Assembly: GCF_963855985.1 (NCBI RefSeq)
Contig: NC_087096.1
Coordinates: forward strand, 15,314,001 to 15,378,000
DNA: 64,000 nt
Direction: 5' to 3'
DNA from: Ostrinia nubilalis
Taxonomy: Eukaryota > Arthropoda > Insecta > Lepidoptera > Crambidae
Both the position numbers and the translations under genes were made by a program. How positions within the stretch are numbered: the stretch's first letter is position 1; the number at the start of each line of letters is the position of its first letter. Below the pieces are notes generated by a model. It was not told where the DNA came from. It saw nothing but the letters and a program-made list of their open reading frames with translations, and did not search any database. Positions 10,543 through 20,918 of this stretch are shown piece after piece.

Positions 10543-10559
10543 TGGTCCTACGACCCGAA
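10543..10559 (+). promoter_or_regulatory. Candidate primer-binding site
   Basis: TGGTCCTACGACCCGAA starts 10 bases after the 5' LTR. TGG at its 5' end would pair with the CCA end of a tRNA. I have not matched it to a specific tRNA. Confidence 0.55.
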
Positions 10560-10656
10560 TTTTCATTTTCCTTCCAATTGTGTAGATTTATCGTAATTTT
10601 AGCGTACATACGTACCACATTTTTCATTCCACGTGCGACCATCTTTGTAACGCAAA

Positions 10657-13600
10657 ATGGCGCAATCGAAAGTGGAAAATGATTCCAAGACCTCATTAGA
10701 TTCCAATAGCGAGAGTAGTAGTTCATGTGTTCAGGATATTTTCGAGCGAGATTTAATTTTAGACGATTTAAAGAGAACATTACAGTTTGCAACTACAGAT
10801 ATTCAAAAATTCATTTCACGTACCAAAGATTTGTCAGCTCTTCAAAGAAAGTTTAGCAAATTGCAAACTAAAGTCGAAAAGTCTCTCATTAAATCTAAAT
10901 CATTCAATAAAGAGGAACAAATCAAAATTAGAAACGACTTCGACGATTCGTATTATGCAATTGTCACTCAAGTAGATAAATTAAAACAATGTCAGGAGCA
11001 AAGCAGACGAATGAGTCGTCCCTTTGCTAATTCAGAATTTTCTAGTAATGCTAAATTACCTACTTTGCCTTTGCCCAGTTTCTCTGGCGAAAGCACAGAA
11101 TGGAATTCATATTTCGATTTGTTTTGTTCTCTCGTTCACCACAATACTGCCTACACGGATGCGGAAAAGTTTAGGTATTTGCTTCTAACGTTAAAAAATG
11201 AACCATTCAACCTTATAAAGTCCATTCCAATCACTGATGCTAATTATTTCGTAGCAATACAAATATTAACTTCACGTTATGAAAACAAAAGAATCATAGC
11301 TTCGAATCATCTTGATAAAATACTCAACATTCCATCTTGTAACGTAAAATCAACGAGTGATTTACGTAACTTATTAAATACATTCCAAGAAAACATTAAA
11401 CCTCTTGAAGTAATGAAGTTTCCCACCAGTGAATGGAGTTTCGTTTTGTTACACATTTTACTACGTAAAATTCCCGCATCTGTTCGTAAGCAATTCGAGT
11501 TATCATTGTGTTCACCTTCAGACATTCCAGAGGTCAACACATTCATTTCATTTTTAGAGCGTGAACTTGTCGCTGAGGAGTTTTCTAACGATAATTTCGG
11601 GCAGTCGAGTAAAATTATTAACAATAAAGGCGGTAGATTTGGCTCACAGTCTAGCTCGCAAGCGGCGCCCCCTAGCGGCAATATGGCCGCCGGTCAGCGA
11701 CAAGCCTTCGCGGCGAACTTCGCGCCGCAATCCTCTGACGTGTCAGGCAACTCTCAGCCTAATCGGCATAGCGATAAGACACATTGTTTGTTATGTGATG
11801 CTCAACATACGTTGACAAAATGTTCTAAGTTTTTGAATCTTTCAATAAAAGATCGATTTTCTTTTATTAAAAACAAAAGTGTTTGTTATAATTGTTTACA
11901 TCTCGGCCATAACGTGAGCCAATGTAAATCCAATTTTTCGTGTAGGAATTGTCAGAAGCGCCATCACACATTAATTCATTTTGACAATAATGTAAACAAA
12001 GCGTTCGATTCGAGTAGCGGTACTAATCAGTCCGTCCCGCTCCCGCTCACGGCGGAGTGTAATAATGTTGTCTCTGTTTCTACGACTGATGCCCAGCTGA
12101 CTTTAACGTCAACTCGAGATAAGGAAAACGATTCTATTGTGCGTACGAGTACGGTGTTATTGTCTACGGCACTTGTCGATGTTTATATTGATGATCACAA
12201 GTTATCAACCGTGCGCTGTTTAATTGATACGGGCAGCCAGGCTACTTTCATTTCGGAAGCGTGTGCGCAACGTTTAGGTATTTCACGTAGACGTGTGAAC
12301 GTTCCGCAAGTTTATGGAATAAACAATAACAAACCGGTTTATCCTAAGGGAGTGGCTTCTTTCTTCATTGCGCCTAGAAATCAATCGCAGCCATCGATTC
12401 ATGTTGATGCATTGATTTTGCCCAAATTAATTACAACACAAATGCCTACTTGTCAATTACCTTATACAGGGTGGTCTCATATTCAAAACTTAACTTTAGC
12501 TGATCCGAGTTTTCATACACCACAACCAGTGGAAATGCTTTTAGGTGCTGACATTATTCCTCAAATTTTATTGCATAACACAATCACGGGTCTACCAGGT
12601 TCACCAATTGCTATGAATAGTATTTTTGGTTATTTATTGTTGGGTAAACTCGATTTGAATTCATCGACTGAGGTTTCTCTTCCGGTCCAGGTGTGTCACA
12701 GCTCTGTTAACGACGACTTTGACCTCCAGCGATTTTGGGAATTAGAAACAATTTCTGAACAAAAGTCTCTCACTCCTGATGAACTTTTGTGTCAATCTAT
12801 TTTTGAAAACACGCATACGCGTAATGAGTGTGGGCGATACGTGGTCGCTCTTCCCTTCAAACCTGACGCACCGCCCCTCGGCGAGTCGCGGGATATTGCT
12901 ATTTCTAGATTTCGTAAATTAGAGTACAAACTCGAGCGCAATTCGCAGCTCAAACATGATTATCACGCGTGCCTCCAGGAGTACTTAGAGCTCGGCCACA
13001 TGGAGCCCGTCGATAGTCCAGCAGCTGCAGGTGGTAACTATTATATACCGCACCACGCCGTGGTCAAAGAATCTAGTGAAACCACCAAAACCAGAGTAGT
13101 TTACGACGCAAGCTCTAAGACTACAAACGGTTTTTCTCTAAACGACAATTTATTAATTGGTCCAAAGCTTCATTTAGATATTGTTGATGTGTTATTAAAA
13201 TTTCGCATTCATTTAATTGCTTTCACAGCTGATATCAAACAAATGTATCGTAACATTATGATTCGTGAATCGGATAGGGATTTTCAGCGTATAGTGTGGC
13301 GCACCTCGCCCGAGGAGCCCCTACGCGATTATAGACTTTGCACTGTGACCTTTGGAGTTAGCTCATCGCCCTATCTTGCTCTTCGCACCATTCAGCAGCT
13401 CGCTCATGACGAGGCCGCATGCTTCCCGCGCGCATCGCAGGTCCTCATGCGCGACGTATTTGTAGACGATGTCGTATCGGGTGAATGTGATGAATTACGG
13501 GCTCTCGCCCTACAACAAGAGTTGATAGGTATTTGTCAATCCGCAGGTTTTGAGTTGCACAAGTGGCATAGTAATTCTCCCGCCTTACTTCTCGGTTCTC

Positions 13601-16026
13601 AGCCGACAGTTTCTCATGGTGAGCGGTGCGAAAGTGTGCCCTTCGCACACATGGAGAATGACTCATCCACTAAGGTCCTAGGTATGCAGTGGGACCCGAA
13701 CTTAGATACTTTTGGTTTCAGTGTGAAAAGTTACTCTGAAAAATGTACAAAGAGGTCCATTCTTTCAGAAATTGCACGTATTTACGACCCTCTCGGTCTT
13801 TTATCTCCAGTGACTTTATTTGCAAAACATTTAATTCAATTATTGTGGATTTCTTCTGTGGACTGGGACGAAACCCCACCACAAGACATAGTCGATTCGT
13901 GGGCTAGCTTTACAAGTCAGCTCCCACTATTATCTAAAATTAGCTTTCCGCGTCATGTTTTCCCTCAAAATTGTAAATTACAGCTTCACGGCTTTTCAGA
14001 CGCCTCCGAAAAGGCATACGCAGCATGTGTTTATCTCCGCGCGCAGCGCGAGGATGGTAGTGTGTGCGTGTCCTTATTGTTAGCAAAAACACGCGTCGCG
14101 CCTACGCGTCGCGTATCTATTCCCCGTCTCGAACTGATGGGAGGTGTTTTGTTATCACAACTTATTAAAAAGGTGTTACAAAATTATAGTGATAAAATAC
14201 AAAGTGATCAAATTCATACTTGGTCGGATTCAAGTATTGTTTTATCATGGTTGCGTTCACCGCCCCATGAATGGAAAACATTTGTTTCAAACCGTACTAC
14301 GGAGATATTGAATATTGTCCCCGCGGATTGTTGGCGGCACGTCCCGTCGGCCGACAACCCCGCGGACGCTGCTTCGCGCGGCATGTTACCTGCTGCTTTC
14401 TTGCACCATGAGATGTGGTTTCATGGGCCTCGCTGGTTGAGCGAGGATGAAAGTATGTGGCCTGTTCCAAAGCCTGTTCTTCCTACTGATGAAGAAAAGC
14501 GTAATGTTGTGTTGTGTTCGAGTTCTTCTACTCCAAACGAGGACGTAGAAATTATTTCACGTTTTTCTTCACTCGGTAGACTTGTTCGTGTTACGGCTTT
14601 GATATTTCGTTTCTATCACAAGTGTAGAAAGGTCAATATTTCTAGTTCAAAACACATTACTGTGTCAGAGTATAATTTCGCTTTGAATCGACTTATACGA
14701 GTTGTTCAACATTCAGTTTTCAATGATGATATTTTGAAGATTTGTAATGGGCAATCACCATCAAATCAATTAAAACGTCTTAATCCTTTTATAGATTCAA
14801 ACAAGTTGCTTCGCGTTGGCGGTAGAATTCATAAATCGCTTTTATCTTTTGAGTCAAAACATCAATTGATTTTACCTAAAAAACATCCTTTAACTTATTT
14901 ACTAATTGATTTTATTCACGTTTCAAACTTGCACAGTGGGGCTCAAAGCACCCAATATACACTTTTACAAAAGTATTGGATATTATCAAGTCGTGACGTC
15001 ATCCGCCAACGCATTCATCGATGCGTCCGTTGTGTTCGTGCGCGCCCCGCGCACACGCAGCCGTCAATGGGTTTGTTGCCCGCAGCTCGCTTGCGACCGG
15101 CCAGACCATTCATAAAAACTTCGGTAGATTTCGCAGGTCCATTTTACGTTCGGGCAAATAAGGTTCGTAACGCTAAAATAGTTAAATGTTATGTAGCAGT
15201 TTTCGTATGTATGAGCGTTAAGGCTATACATTTAGAGATCGTTTCGGAGCTTTCCACAGAAGCGTTTTTAGCTACACTTAGGCGTTTTGTTTCGCGACGC
15301 GGTTTGTGTACGGATATTTATTCAGACTGTGGAAAGAATTTCGTGGGATGCGATAGGTATTTTACGGAATTATGTAGTTTCTTGCGTAATGACGTAGTAC
15401 AAACTACGCTCAATTCAAAAGTTCTTGGTCAAGGCATCACTTGGCATTTTCAACCCCCATACGCTAGTCATTTTGGTGGACTATTCGAAGCGGGTGTTAA
15501 AAGCTTTAAGCATCATTTTCATCGTGTGGTCGGCACACGAACTTTGACATATGACGAGATGCATACGCTCTTATGTCAAATAGAGGCGATTCTCAATTCG
15601 CGCCCACTTTGTGTTTTAAGCGCAGACTCAAGGGATCCTCTCCCTTTGACTCCATCACATTTTTTAATAGGTGAGCCCTTAACGTCAATTCCTGACATTT
15701 CTTTAGTGGATGAGAATCCTAGCCGCTTAGTAAGATGGCGTCTCATCCAACAGTCCACTCAACATTTTTGGAAGAGATGGAGTCTTGAGTATTTACATCA
15801 TATTCAACAAGCAACCAAGTGGTTTAGTAATCGCGGTGCCCCGATACGTGAGGGCATGATTGTGGTGTTACGCGAAGACAACGTTCCTCCCTTGCAGTGG
15901 AGACTTGCGCGTGTTCACGCCTTACACCCAGGTCCTGACGGGATCTGTCGGGTCGTTACTTTACAAATTGGACAGTCGTTCTTCAAACGAGCTGTTGTTA
16001 AGATTTGTCCTCTTCCTGTTGAGTAG
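10657..16026 (+). CDS. BEL/Pao gag-pol polyprotein (1789 aa)
   Basis: One frame encodes all proteins for reverse transcription and integration. In order: an N-terminal coiled-coil-like region; a DUF1759-type gag around residues 130-310 ('LPTLPLPSFSGESTEWNSYF'); three Cys/His knuckles, of which C410-x2-C413-x4-H418-x4-C423 is canonical and those at C377 and C429 are variants; an aspartic protease with DTGS at 524-527; RT with the polymerase motif as FVDD (935-938) where YVDD/YxDD is commoner; RNase H-like acidic residues at D1115 and D1191; and an integrase with an HHCC zinc domain (H1421 to C1457 area) and catalytic D1491, D1557 and E1611. The C-terminus is of the DUF5641 type. The ATG at 10657 is the first in a long open frame 124 bp beyond the LTR. 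Gag and pol share one frame with no shift or stop, as in many BEL elements. All catalytic residues I checked are present, so the product could be functional. Confidence 0.95.
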   Translation: MAQSKVENDSKTSLDSNSESSSSCVQDIFERDLILDDLKRTLQFATTDIQKFISRTKDLSALQRKFSKLQTKVEKSLIKSKSFNKEEQIKIRNDFDDSYYAIVTQVDKLKQCQEQSRRMSRPFANSEFSSNAKLPTLPLPSFSGESTEWNSYFDLFCSLVHHNTAYTDAEKFRYLLLTLKNEPFNLIKSIPITDANYFVAIQILTSRYENKRIIASNHLDKILNIPSCNVKSTSDLRNLLNTFQENIKPLEVMKFPTSEWSFVLLHILLRKIPASVRKQFELSLCSPSDIPEVNTFISFLERELVAEEFSNDNFGQSSKIINNKGGRFGSQSSSQAAPPSGNMAAGQRQAFAANFAPQSSDVSGNSQPNRHSDKTHCLLCDAQHTLTKCSKFLNLSIKDRFSFIKNKSVCYNCLHLGHNVSQCKSNFSCRNCQKRHHTLIHFDNNVNKAFDSSSGTNQSVPLPLTAECNNVVSVSTTDAQLTLTSTRDKENDSIVRTSTVLLSTALVDVYIDDHKLSTVRCLIDTGSQATFISEACAQRLGISRRRVNVPQVYGINNNKPVYPKGVASFFIAPRNQSQPSIHVDALILPKLITTQMPTCQLPYTGWSHIQNLTLADPSFHTPQPVEMLLGADIIPQILLHNTITGLPGSPIAMNSIFGYLLLGKLDLNSSTEVSLPVQVCHSSVNDDFDLQRFWELETISEQKSLTPDELLCQSIFENTHTRNECGRYVVALPFKPDAPPLGESRDIAISRFRKLEYKLERNSQLKHDYHACLQEYLELGHMEPVDSPAAAGGNYYIPHHAVVKESSETTKTRVVYDASSKTTNGFSLNDNLLIGPKLHLDIVDVLLKFRIHLIAFTADIKQMYRNIMIRESDRDFQRIVWRTSPEEPLRDYRLCTVTFGVSSSPYLALRTIQQLAHDEAACFPRASQVLMRDVFVDDVVSGECDELRALALQQELIGICQSAGFELHKWHSNSPALLLGSQPTVSHGERCESVPFAHMENDSSTKVLGMQWDPNLDTFGFSVKSYSEKCTKRSILSEIARIYDPLGLLSPVTLFAKHLIQLLWISSVDWDETPPQDIVDSWASFTSQLPLLSKISFPRHVFPQNCKLQLHGFSDASEKAYAACVYLRAQREDGSVCVSLLLAKTRVAPTRRVSIPRLELMGGVLLSQLIKKVLQNYSDKIQSDQIHTWSDSSIVLSWLRSPPHEWKTFVSNRTTEILNIVPADCWRHVPSADNPADAASRGMLPAAFLHHEMWFHGPRWLSEDESMWPVPKPVLPTDEEKRNVVLCSSSSTPNEDVEIISRFSSLGRLVRVTALIFRFYHKCRKVNISSSKHITVSEYNFALNRLIRVVQHSVFNDDILKICNGQSPSNQLKRLNPFIDSNKLLRVGGRIHKSLLSFESKHQLILPKKHPLTYLLIDFIHVSNLHSGAQSTQYTLLQKYWILSSRDVIRQRIHRCVRCVRARPAHTQPSMGLLPAARLRPARPFIKTSVDFAGPFYVRANKVRNAKIVKCYVAVFVCMSVKAIHLEIVSELSTEAFLATLRRFVSRRGLCTDIYSDCGKNFVGCDRYFTELCSFLRNDVVQTTLNSKVLGQGITWHFQPPYASHFGGLFEAGVKSFKHHFHRVVGTRTLTYDEMHTLLCQIEAILNSRPLCVLSADSRDPLPLTPSHFLIGEPLTSIPDISLVDENPSRLVRWRLIQQSTQHFWKRWSLEYLHHIQQATKWFSNRGAPIREGMIVVLREDNVPPLQWRLARVHALHPGPDGICRVVTLQIGQSFFKRAVVKICPLPVE

Positions 16027-16164
16027 GGAGTAGGTACGTTTTGCATCTAAGTAAAGCTAGAGTAGTTTTAGGTTTATAGTTAGGTTTCACTCTACAAATA
16101 GCTTAGATACTTGTAAGTTTCTTATCATAGGTTTTGTCTTGTTAAAAGATACTCGGTACTTTTA

Positions 16165-16176
16165 AGGTGAGCGGTA
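16165..16176 (+). promoter_or_regulatory. Candidate polypurine tract
   Basis: A purine-rich run (AAGGTGAGCGG, then TA) lies directly before the 3' LTR, where plus-strand priming is expected. It is short and interrupted by T, so the call is tentative. Confidence 0.45.
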
Positions 16177-16628
16177 TGTTTCGTACCGAAATATATATAT
16201 TAGTTTCTTAATTTTAGTTTAAGATAAAACAACACAAACTGGAAGGAATTTGCTCTTTTTCTTAATTGCATTTTTTAATCACAAACTGGCAACATTCTTT
16301 CCAATCCTAAAGAGCTAGGCTCGCGATTGCGATTGCGACGCCCCCCAGTGACGCAAGAGTTTTGAGTTCGGAAGGACGCCCGTGCGCAACAGCGGTGTGT
16401 TCTTTAATTCGGCAACCACATAAGCGTTTGTCAATTTCCAAAATCAAGTGAATCTAATGAGTGCGGGATCCAGCCCCTATGGAACTATGGTCTTTTTCAT
16501 CAATATGTGCTAATACTTCACAAACAAACTGCATTTCGGAGATACGCCGGGCCCGGCTGAGCACGCGGCTGGCACTGTGGAAAAGAGGTTTGTTCGCCGT
16601 TTGTTTTGAAAATTTAGTATAGCTAACA
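16177..16628 (+). repeat. 3' LTR
   Basis: 452 bp, apparently identical to the 5' LTR at 10081-10532, and followed by the CAGTG target-site duplication at 16629-16633. The polyprotein stop lies 150 bp upstream. Confidence 0.92.
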
Positions 16629-16633
16629 CAGTG

Positions 16634-17180
16634 ACTTTAGATTAAAACTAAACTAATTTGTACCTTTAACTTTCGCAAAAATGTTAGTTTGAATGACCAA
16701 AGCTTAATTCATTTTAAAATAAAATAACTAGTTGTACTTTCTTTTCACTGCAAAGTGTGAATACAGTTTTATGTGTCCTACTTTATGGCCAAAACAAGCA
16801 AACATAACAACATTTCCTACACGTATCCGACCAGTTTGCGGTTGAAACGGAACATCCTAAGACCAATCTTTCGGCGCCGGCTGATTGGCCATCAAAACGA
16901 AACGTCGTCGGATCCTAAACCAACACTTTTGACTCATTCCGGCTAAAACATACCATTTTCAACCATAACACCAAGCAGGAGAGACCACAAACACGAAATG
17001 AGGGCAAACACAAATTTCGTTGTGCAAGTTCGGTTCAATTTTCACTTCGTTACGCCCGGACTTTTTATGCTCAGTGTACTGAAAGTGTATGAATAATACG
17101 AGCTAGTTTTGTTCTATGGTTCTTGGATATTCTGGTAACGGTACTTACGACTGATATTCTGTACTATGTTTAGCATAATA
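16634..17180. other. Non-coding stretch
   Basis: No gene or recognised element. The sequence just right of the target-site duplication is the original flank of the BEL insertion site. Confidence 0.5.
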
Positions 17181-17315
17181 AAGGTTCGGCCAAACCAACG
17201 CGTGGAGTCTGCGTGCGCGATGGCGATCAAATTGATCGCGGCGTTCTATGCACGCGCAGTGGTCGCCATTGCCAGTGCCATCGCCATCGCCGACGCGTTG
17301 GTTTGGCCGAAGCTT
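17181..17315. mobile_element. Palindromic MITE, about 135 bp
   Basis: The terminal inverted repeat is AAGGTTCGGCCAAACCAACG on the left against the mirrored CGTTGGTTTGGCCGAAGCTT on the right. The middle is rich in GCGATGGCGAT / ATCGCCATCGC. It shares ACCAACGCGT and the inner GATGGCGAT with the MITE at 8167-8283. A short frame across it is not a gene. Confidence 0.7.
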
Positions 17316-17596
17316 AACCTAATGACGTACGAAATTGTTTATGAATTTGAATTTTACGACATTTTGATGTGAGAATTTTTTCAAAGGATCTAACGATCTT
17401 GTGAGACGTCTAATGGAAGAGGTAACAAATAATAAAACAAGATAAATAGGTACGATGCGTTTTTTTTTAAATCGACTTTAGAATCCGCCACAAATACTCG
17501 CTTGAATGGACGGCAATGAAAGAGTTCTGAGGATAAAATACCTTGTTTACATAGAGCCACTTACTTAATAAACTAACATGTAAACTTTATTACCTA

Positions 17597-17790
17597 CTAG
17601 CTTTCCGCCCGCGGCTTCGCCCGCGTGGAATTTTGTCAATATCGCGCACGTATTTGCTCACCGTTTAGACCTACCCTGGACTACGACAAACATTTTAAAA
17701 CCAAAATCAGCTCAATCGGCCCAGCCGTTCTCGAGTTTTAATCAGACTAACGAACATCAATTCATTTTTATTTATATAGAAGATAGATTT
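17597..17790 (+). repeat. Dispersed repeat (CCCGCGGCTTCGCCCGCG family)
   Basis: Starts 'CTAGCTTTCCGCCCGCGGCT', continues 'AATCGGCCCAGCCGTTCTCG' and ends 'TTATTTATATAGAAGATAGA'. Part of a very common lepidopteran family, with related copies at 50456 and, on the minus strand, at 55445. Probably RTE-type LINE 3' ends or SINEs that share them. Confidence 0.65.
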
Positions 17791-17929
17791 ACCATGTAGT
17801 TTCACCAAGGTCTAGTTTTGGCATGTAAGATTTAGGTGCAAAGTCTTAAGTTTGTGGCAGAGGTAAAAAACAGTTTTCTGTCACATCCAATGTTACTTAA
17901 AGTGAGGGAAACCGGTAAATATTCATAAC

Positions 17930-18120
17930 TGGCGGCCCGTCCGCGACTTCGTACATGTCCCGTTTTACCCCCTTAGGGGTGGAGTTTCATAAAATCAGTC
18001 TTGTTCTTAGTGAGCACCTAAATTCTATAAGGAACCCCCATACAAAATTTGAGACTCCTAGCACTTGTTGTTTCTGAGATTTCGAGATGAGCGAGTCAGT
18101 CAATCAGTGACCTTTCTCTT
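17930..18120 (+). repeat. Dispersed repeat (GGCGGCCCGTCCGCGACTTCG family)
   Basis: GCGACTTCGTAC is followed by 'TTTTACCCCCTTAGGGGTGG', 'TAAGGAACCCCCATACAAAA' and 'TTCTGAGATTTCGAGATGAG'. The same order recurs at 20136 (shortened), 35882 and 52863, and partly at 36830-37030. Confidence 0.65.
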
Positions 18121-18139
18121 CTTTTCTTTTTATTCACAA

Positions 18140-18230
18140 CGAGGAAGCTCTTGGCCTGCTGTATCTCACCTGATGGTAAGTGATGATCAGGCCGAAGATG
18201 GAAGCGAGCTTCATCCGAAATCCTCAACCT
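18140..18230 (-). repeat. CR1/Daphne-like LINE 3'-end scrap
   Basis: 'TCACCTGATGGTAAGTGATG' is the complement of the 3' UTR motif of the LINE ending at 6249. Only about 90 bp remain. Confidence 0.5.
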
Positions 18231-20135
18231 TTTATAGATATTATAAGACAGATAAGTACTTACTAAATGCGTTGGTTTTGTAATTAAAAAAAATTAGAAG
18301 CTACCAAAAACAACACCGACAGCGAAGCATCAAGTGTTAACCCCTCAAAAGCTGTCGATAAATAAAAAATGCTGACCACTCCAACCCTAAATAAAGATAT
18401 TAATCAAACCATTTCAATACACGATTTGTAGGATCCCCTAATACCCTGGATTAATTACTTCCGGATCAGCCCGTAATGAAAAGGGTACGAAAGCATTAAA
18501 AGATTAATTCCTGAGAGATACCCAAGAGACTTTTTGTATAGAAAATCTTATTTACTTCAAGTGAGTTCAATGTGTGGCGCAAGTCAGCGCGTTGAGGGTT
18601 TGAAAGAAAGAAAAAAAGGTTTTAGATTTATTTGCTTGTAAGGAATGAATATAGTAAATTAATACCTAAATCATACTTTAATATTATAAACAGGAAAGTT
18701 TTCAAGTTTGTGGCAGGAATCAATATCTGAAAGTACTTACTTAACTTTGAAAATTCTTTAACCAGTCAAAAGTTTCCTTATTCCAAAGGATCATGTATAC
18801 CTATCTGCCTTGTAAGTCCTTATTCATACTCGCCTTAAAAGGCCCGGATATAGTATATTTCTTTATGTTGTAACTGCTGGATGTATCATCTTTTTTAATC
18901 TTTTTATTTCTTTTACTTTTTTGTGGCTAGAAACTTGTGGTTTAAGCCGCACCGTGTGGCGAATTTGATCGTGCTGCCGTCTGAGACGCAGTAGTTGATT
19001 TTTATTGAAGCACAATTTGAGAGTGCCTTTTTATTTACCCGGGCACAAGACAGAATTGAATCTTTCAGGCTCTGAACACCAATTTGGAGGTTCACAGGGG
19101 AGACGTCGCCTTACTTACCTATGTTATTTTAGGGGCTGAAGTCTTTTCATTAAGACTTTTAGAGTAGGTACGCGTAGATTAATGTTGCCTTTACGCTAAT
19201 TGGTAATTTATAGAGCGACTAACGTTTTTCACATTGAGGGAGGCCTAGCAGTGGACGTCCTATGGCTGAGATGATGATGACGTTTTTTGACACTATGACG
19301 TAGGGAAACTGACGTGTAGCTAATTAGTGATATAACGAACTACTGAAAATGTGAGACACAGCAATAGCATAAAATATAAATACTAGCATGTATTAAATAC
19401 AAAATTATCTTCTAATTGTATTTCGGTTTACAAAATAGGAAAAGTACATAGTGAGTTCAATTTGTACTTAAGTACTTGCTAAATTAATTTTCTGTAACTA
19501 TTTTCTTAGATGTACAGCCCAGTACCCAGTAGCCCAGTTTTAGGGCAGTACCTAATTATAAGTTTTAATAGGCAAGTATCAAAAAGTTTTAGTAAGTTTA
19601 TTCAATTTTATAATTCATTACTTCTTCACTGATAAACCTTAGCAATGCTACCGATTTTAAAATATCAAAATTTTAATTAAACACGTTTTCGAGAGCATCA
19701 AAAAGCTATGTGCTCCAACAATAAATAAATTCCATGTTCAACCGATTTGTAATTAAAATCCGCACAGGTTTTTCAGGCTATCACTCATCTTGGGCATCGC
19801 TATCCATTAATTTGTGAATTCTCATACATTACGTATTTTACGTGGAAACGTCGGGTAGAAGAGGATTTTATTAATGCCAATAATGTAGGGTCATGGACAT
19901 GTTTGCTTTGAAGCGGTTTCGGAATTTGCGAATGTTTGGAAGCATTACCTTTACCACACATACGCAAGTGCTTACACACGTTTGCGTATATACGCAAACG
20001 TGTGTAAGACGCAGACACACACACATTATTAAATCCTAACTTTTTCCTAACATTTTGCCCGACAGAATTTCGGTCTGTCTTGGAAAATATCGCACGCGTT
20101 TTACAAACTGTGCTAACTCAATGTTTTTAAATCTC
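18231..20135. other. AT-rich non-coding stretch with a repeat scrap
   Basis: 19230-19275 holds 'GGCCTAGCAGTGGACGTCCT' then 'ATGGCTGAGATGATGATGA', a minus-strand tail of the GGACGTCCACTGCTGAACA family. A 60-codon minus-strand frame at 18913-19095 has no family I recognise and no sign that it is a gene. Near 19965-20005 a short near-palindrome (CACACGTTTGCGTATATACG) is present. Confidence 0.5.
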
Positions 20136-20245
20136 TAACTAGCGGCCGCCCGCGACTTTGTACGCGTGGATCTAAGAGGGTAAAACGGGGTTGATAGATC
20201 ACTATGTCAGTCAGTCAGTCAGTCACCTTTGAGTTATATATATTT
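20136..20245 (+). repeat. Short dispersed repeat (GCGGCCGCCCGCGACTTTG family)
   Basis: 'CTAGCGGCCGCCCGCGACTT', then a shortened body and a CAGTCAGTCAGTCAGTCA run before 'CACCTTTGAGTTATATATAT'. It is an internally deleted copy of the repeat at 17930. Confidence 0.55.
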
Positions 20246-20867
20246 AGATGAAGATGTATTCATTTGTTTTTTTTTCTATTTTGGGTCATCTGTCTACGGG
20301 GTAATTTGTACCCAATGCCCAGCTCAGTATCAGTGCACTATCTCTATTCAATACTCTACTATTATACCCAAAATCTTTATTCCCAAACATGATGCGACAC
20401 GTCCCTTACTTAAGACTGAAAGATAGTCCCGACGTGATTTTCTAACCTTACAAGTACAGTCAACTGTACATTACTAACACTTGCAGCTTATGTAGTCGTA
20501 ATAGATGCGATATTGCAACAAAAAATCTGTGCAGGGGACTGTAAGTGTACAAAGATCTGTACGTTCCGCGTCCGCCCATTTGTTTAGCGCGTCACTTCGA
20601 CGGCAATTGTCACGTGGTGTCCGCTGGCCAGTGACGCAGGGTTGGCACTGAGTGACAGATGAAACTTTTTTGGTACCGAACGTCAGAAAATATTGAAGAG
20701 ATATTTTTTCAAAAAAAAAAATTAATTTCGGTTTTAGATGCAAATAAAACGTATGGCTTACCATAAACGAACAAAGAAAGCTTTAAATAGGATAGAGAAA
20801 CAGTTGATTTTCAGGATATAATAATTCTCACGGCAGTAACAGACACGAGAAGATGTTTAACAACATG
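20246..20867. other. Non-coding stretch
   Basis: No gene recognised. Short frames at 20229-20426 and 20474-20764 look fortuitous. Confidence 0.5.
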
Positions 20868-20918
20868 TTTGTACAAATGGTTCTGGAAAATTTTTCTTTG
20901 CAGAACCATTTGTACAAA
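20868..20918. repeat. Perfect 18-bp-arm hairpin
   Basis: TTTGTACAAATGGTTCTG (20868-20885) pairs perfectly with CAGAACCATTTGTACAAA (20901-20918) around a 15-base loop. It could be a microRNA-like precursor or a tiny MITE; nothing nearby decides. Confidence 0.6.

Larger units (their letters stand above)
10081..16628 (+). mobile_element. Complete BEL/Pao LTR retrotransposon (6548 bp)
   Basis: Two 452-bp LTRs that begin TGTT and end AACA flank a single uninterrupted gag-pol frame. A primer-binding-site candidate follows the 5' LTR and a purine-rich tract precedes the 3' LTR. A 5-bp CAGTG duplication borders the element. I compared the LTRs by eye along their length and found no difference, which points to a very recent insertion. 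The domain order protease-RT-RNase H-integrase and the DUF1759-type gag place it in BEL/Pao. I see no env-like frame. Confidence 0.95.

Noticed and set aside
17166..17372. 68-codon plus-strand ORF
   Set aside because: It spans a palindromic MITE and has no family.
18913..19095. 60-codon minus-strand ORF as a small gene
   Set aside because: No family, no start context, no splice or promoter signal; length is within chance expectation.
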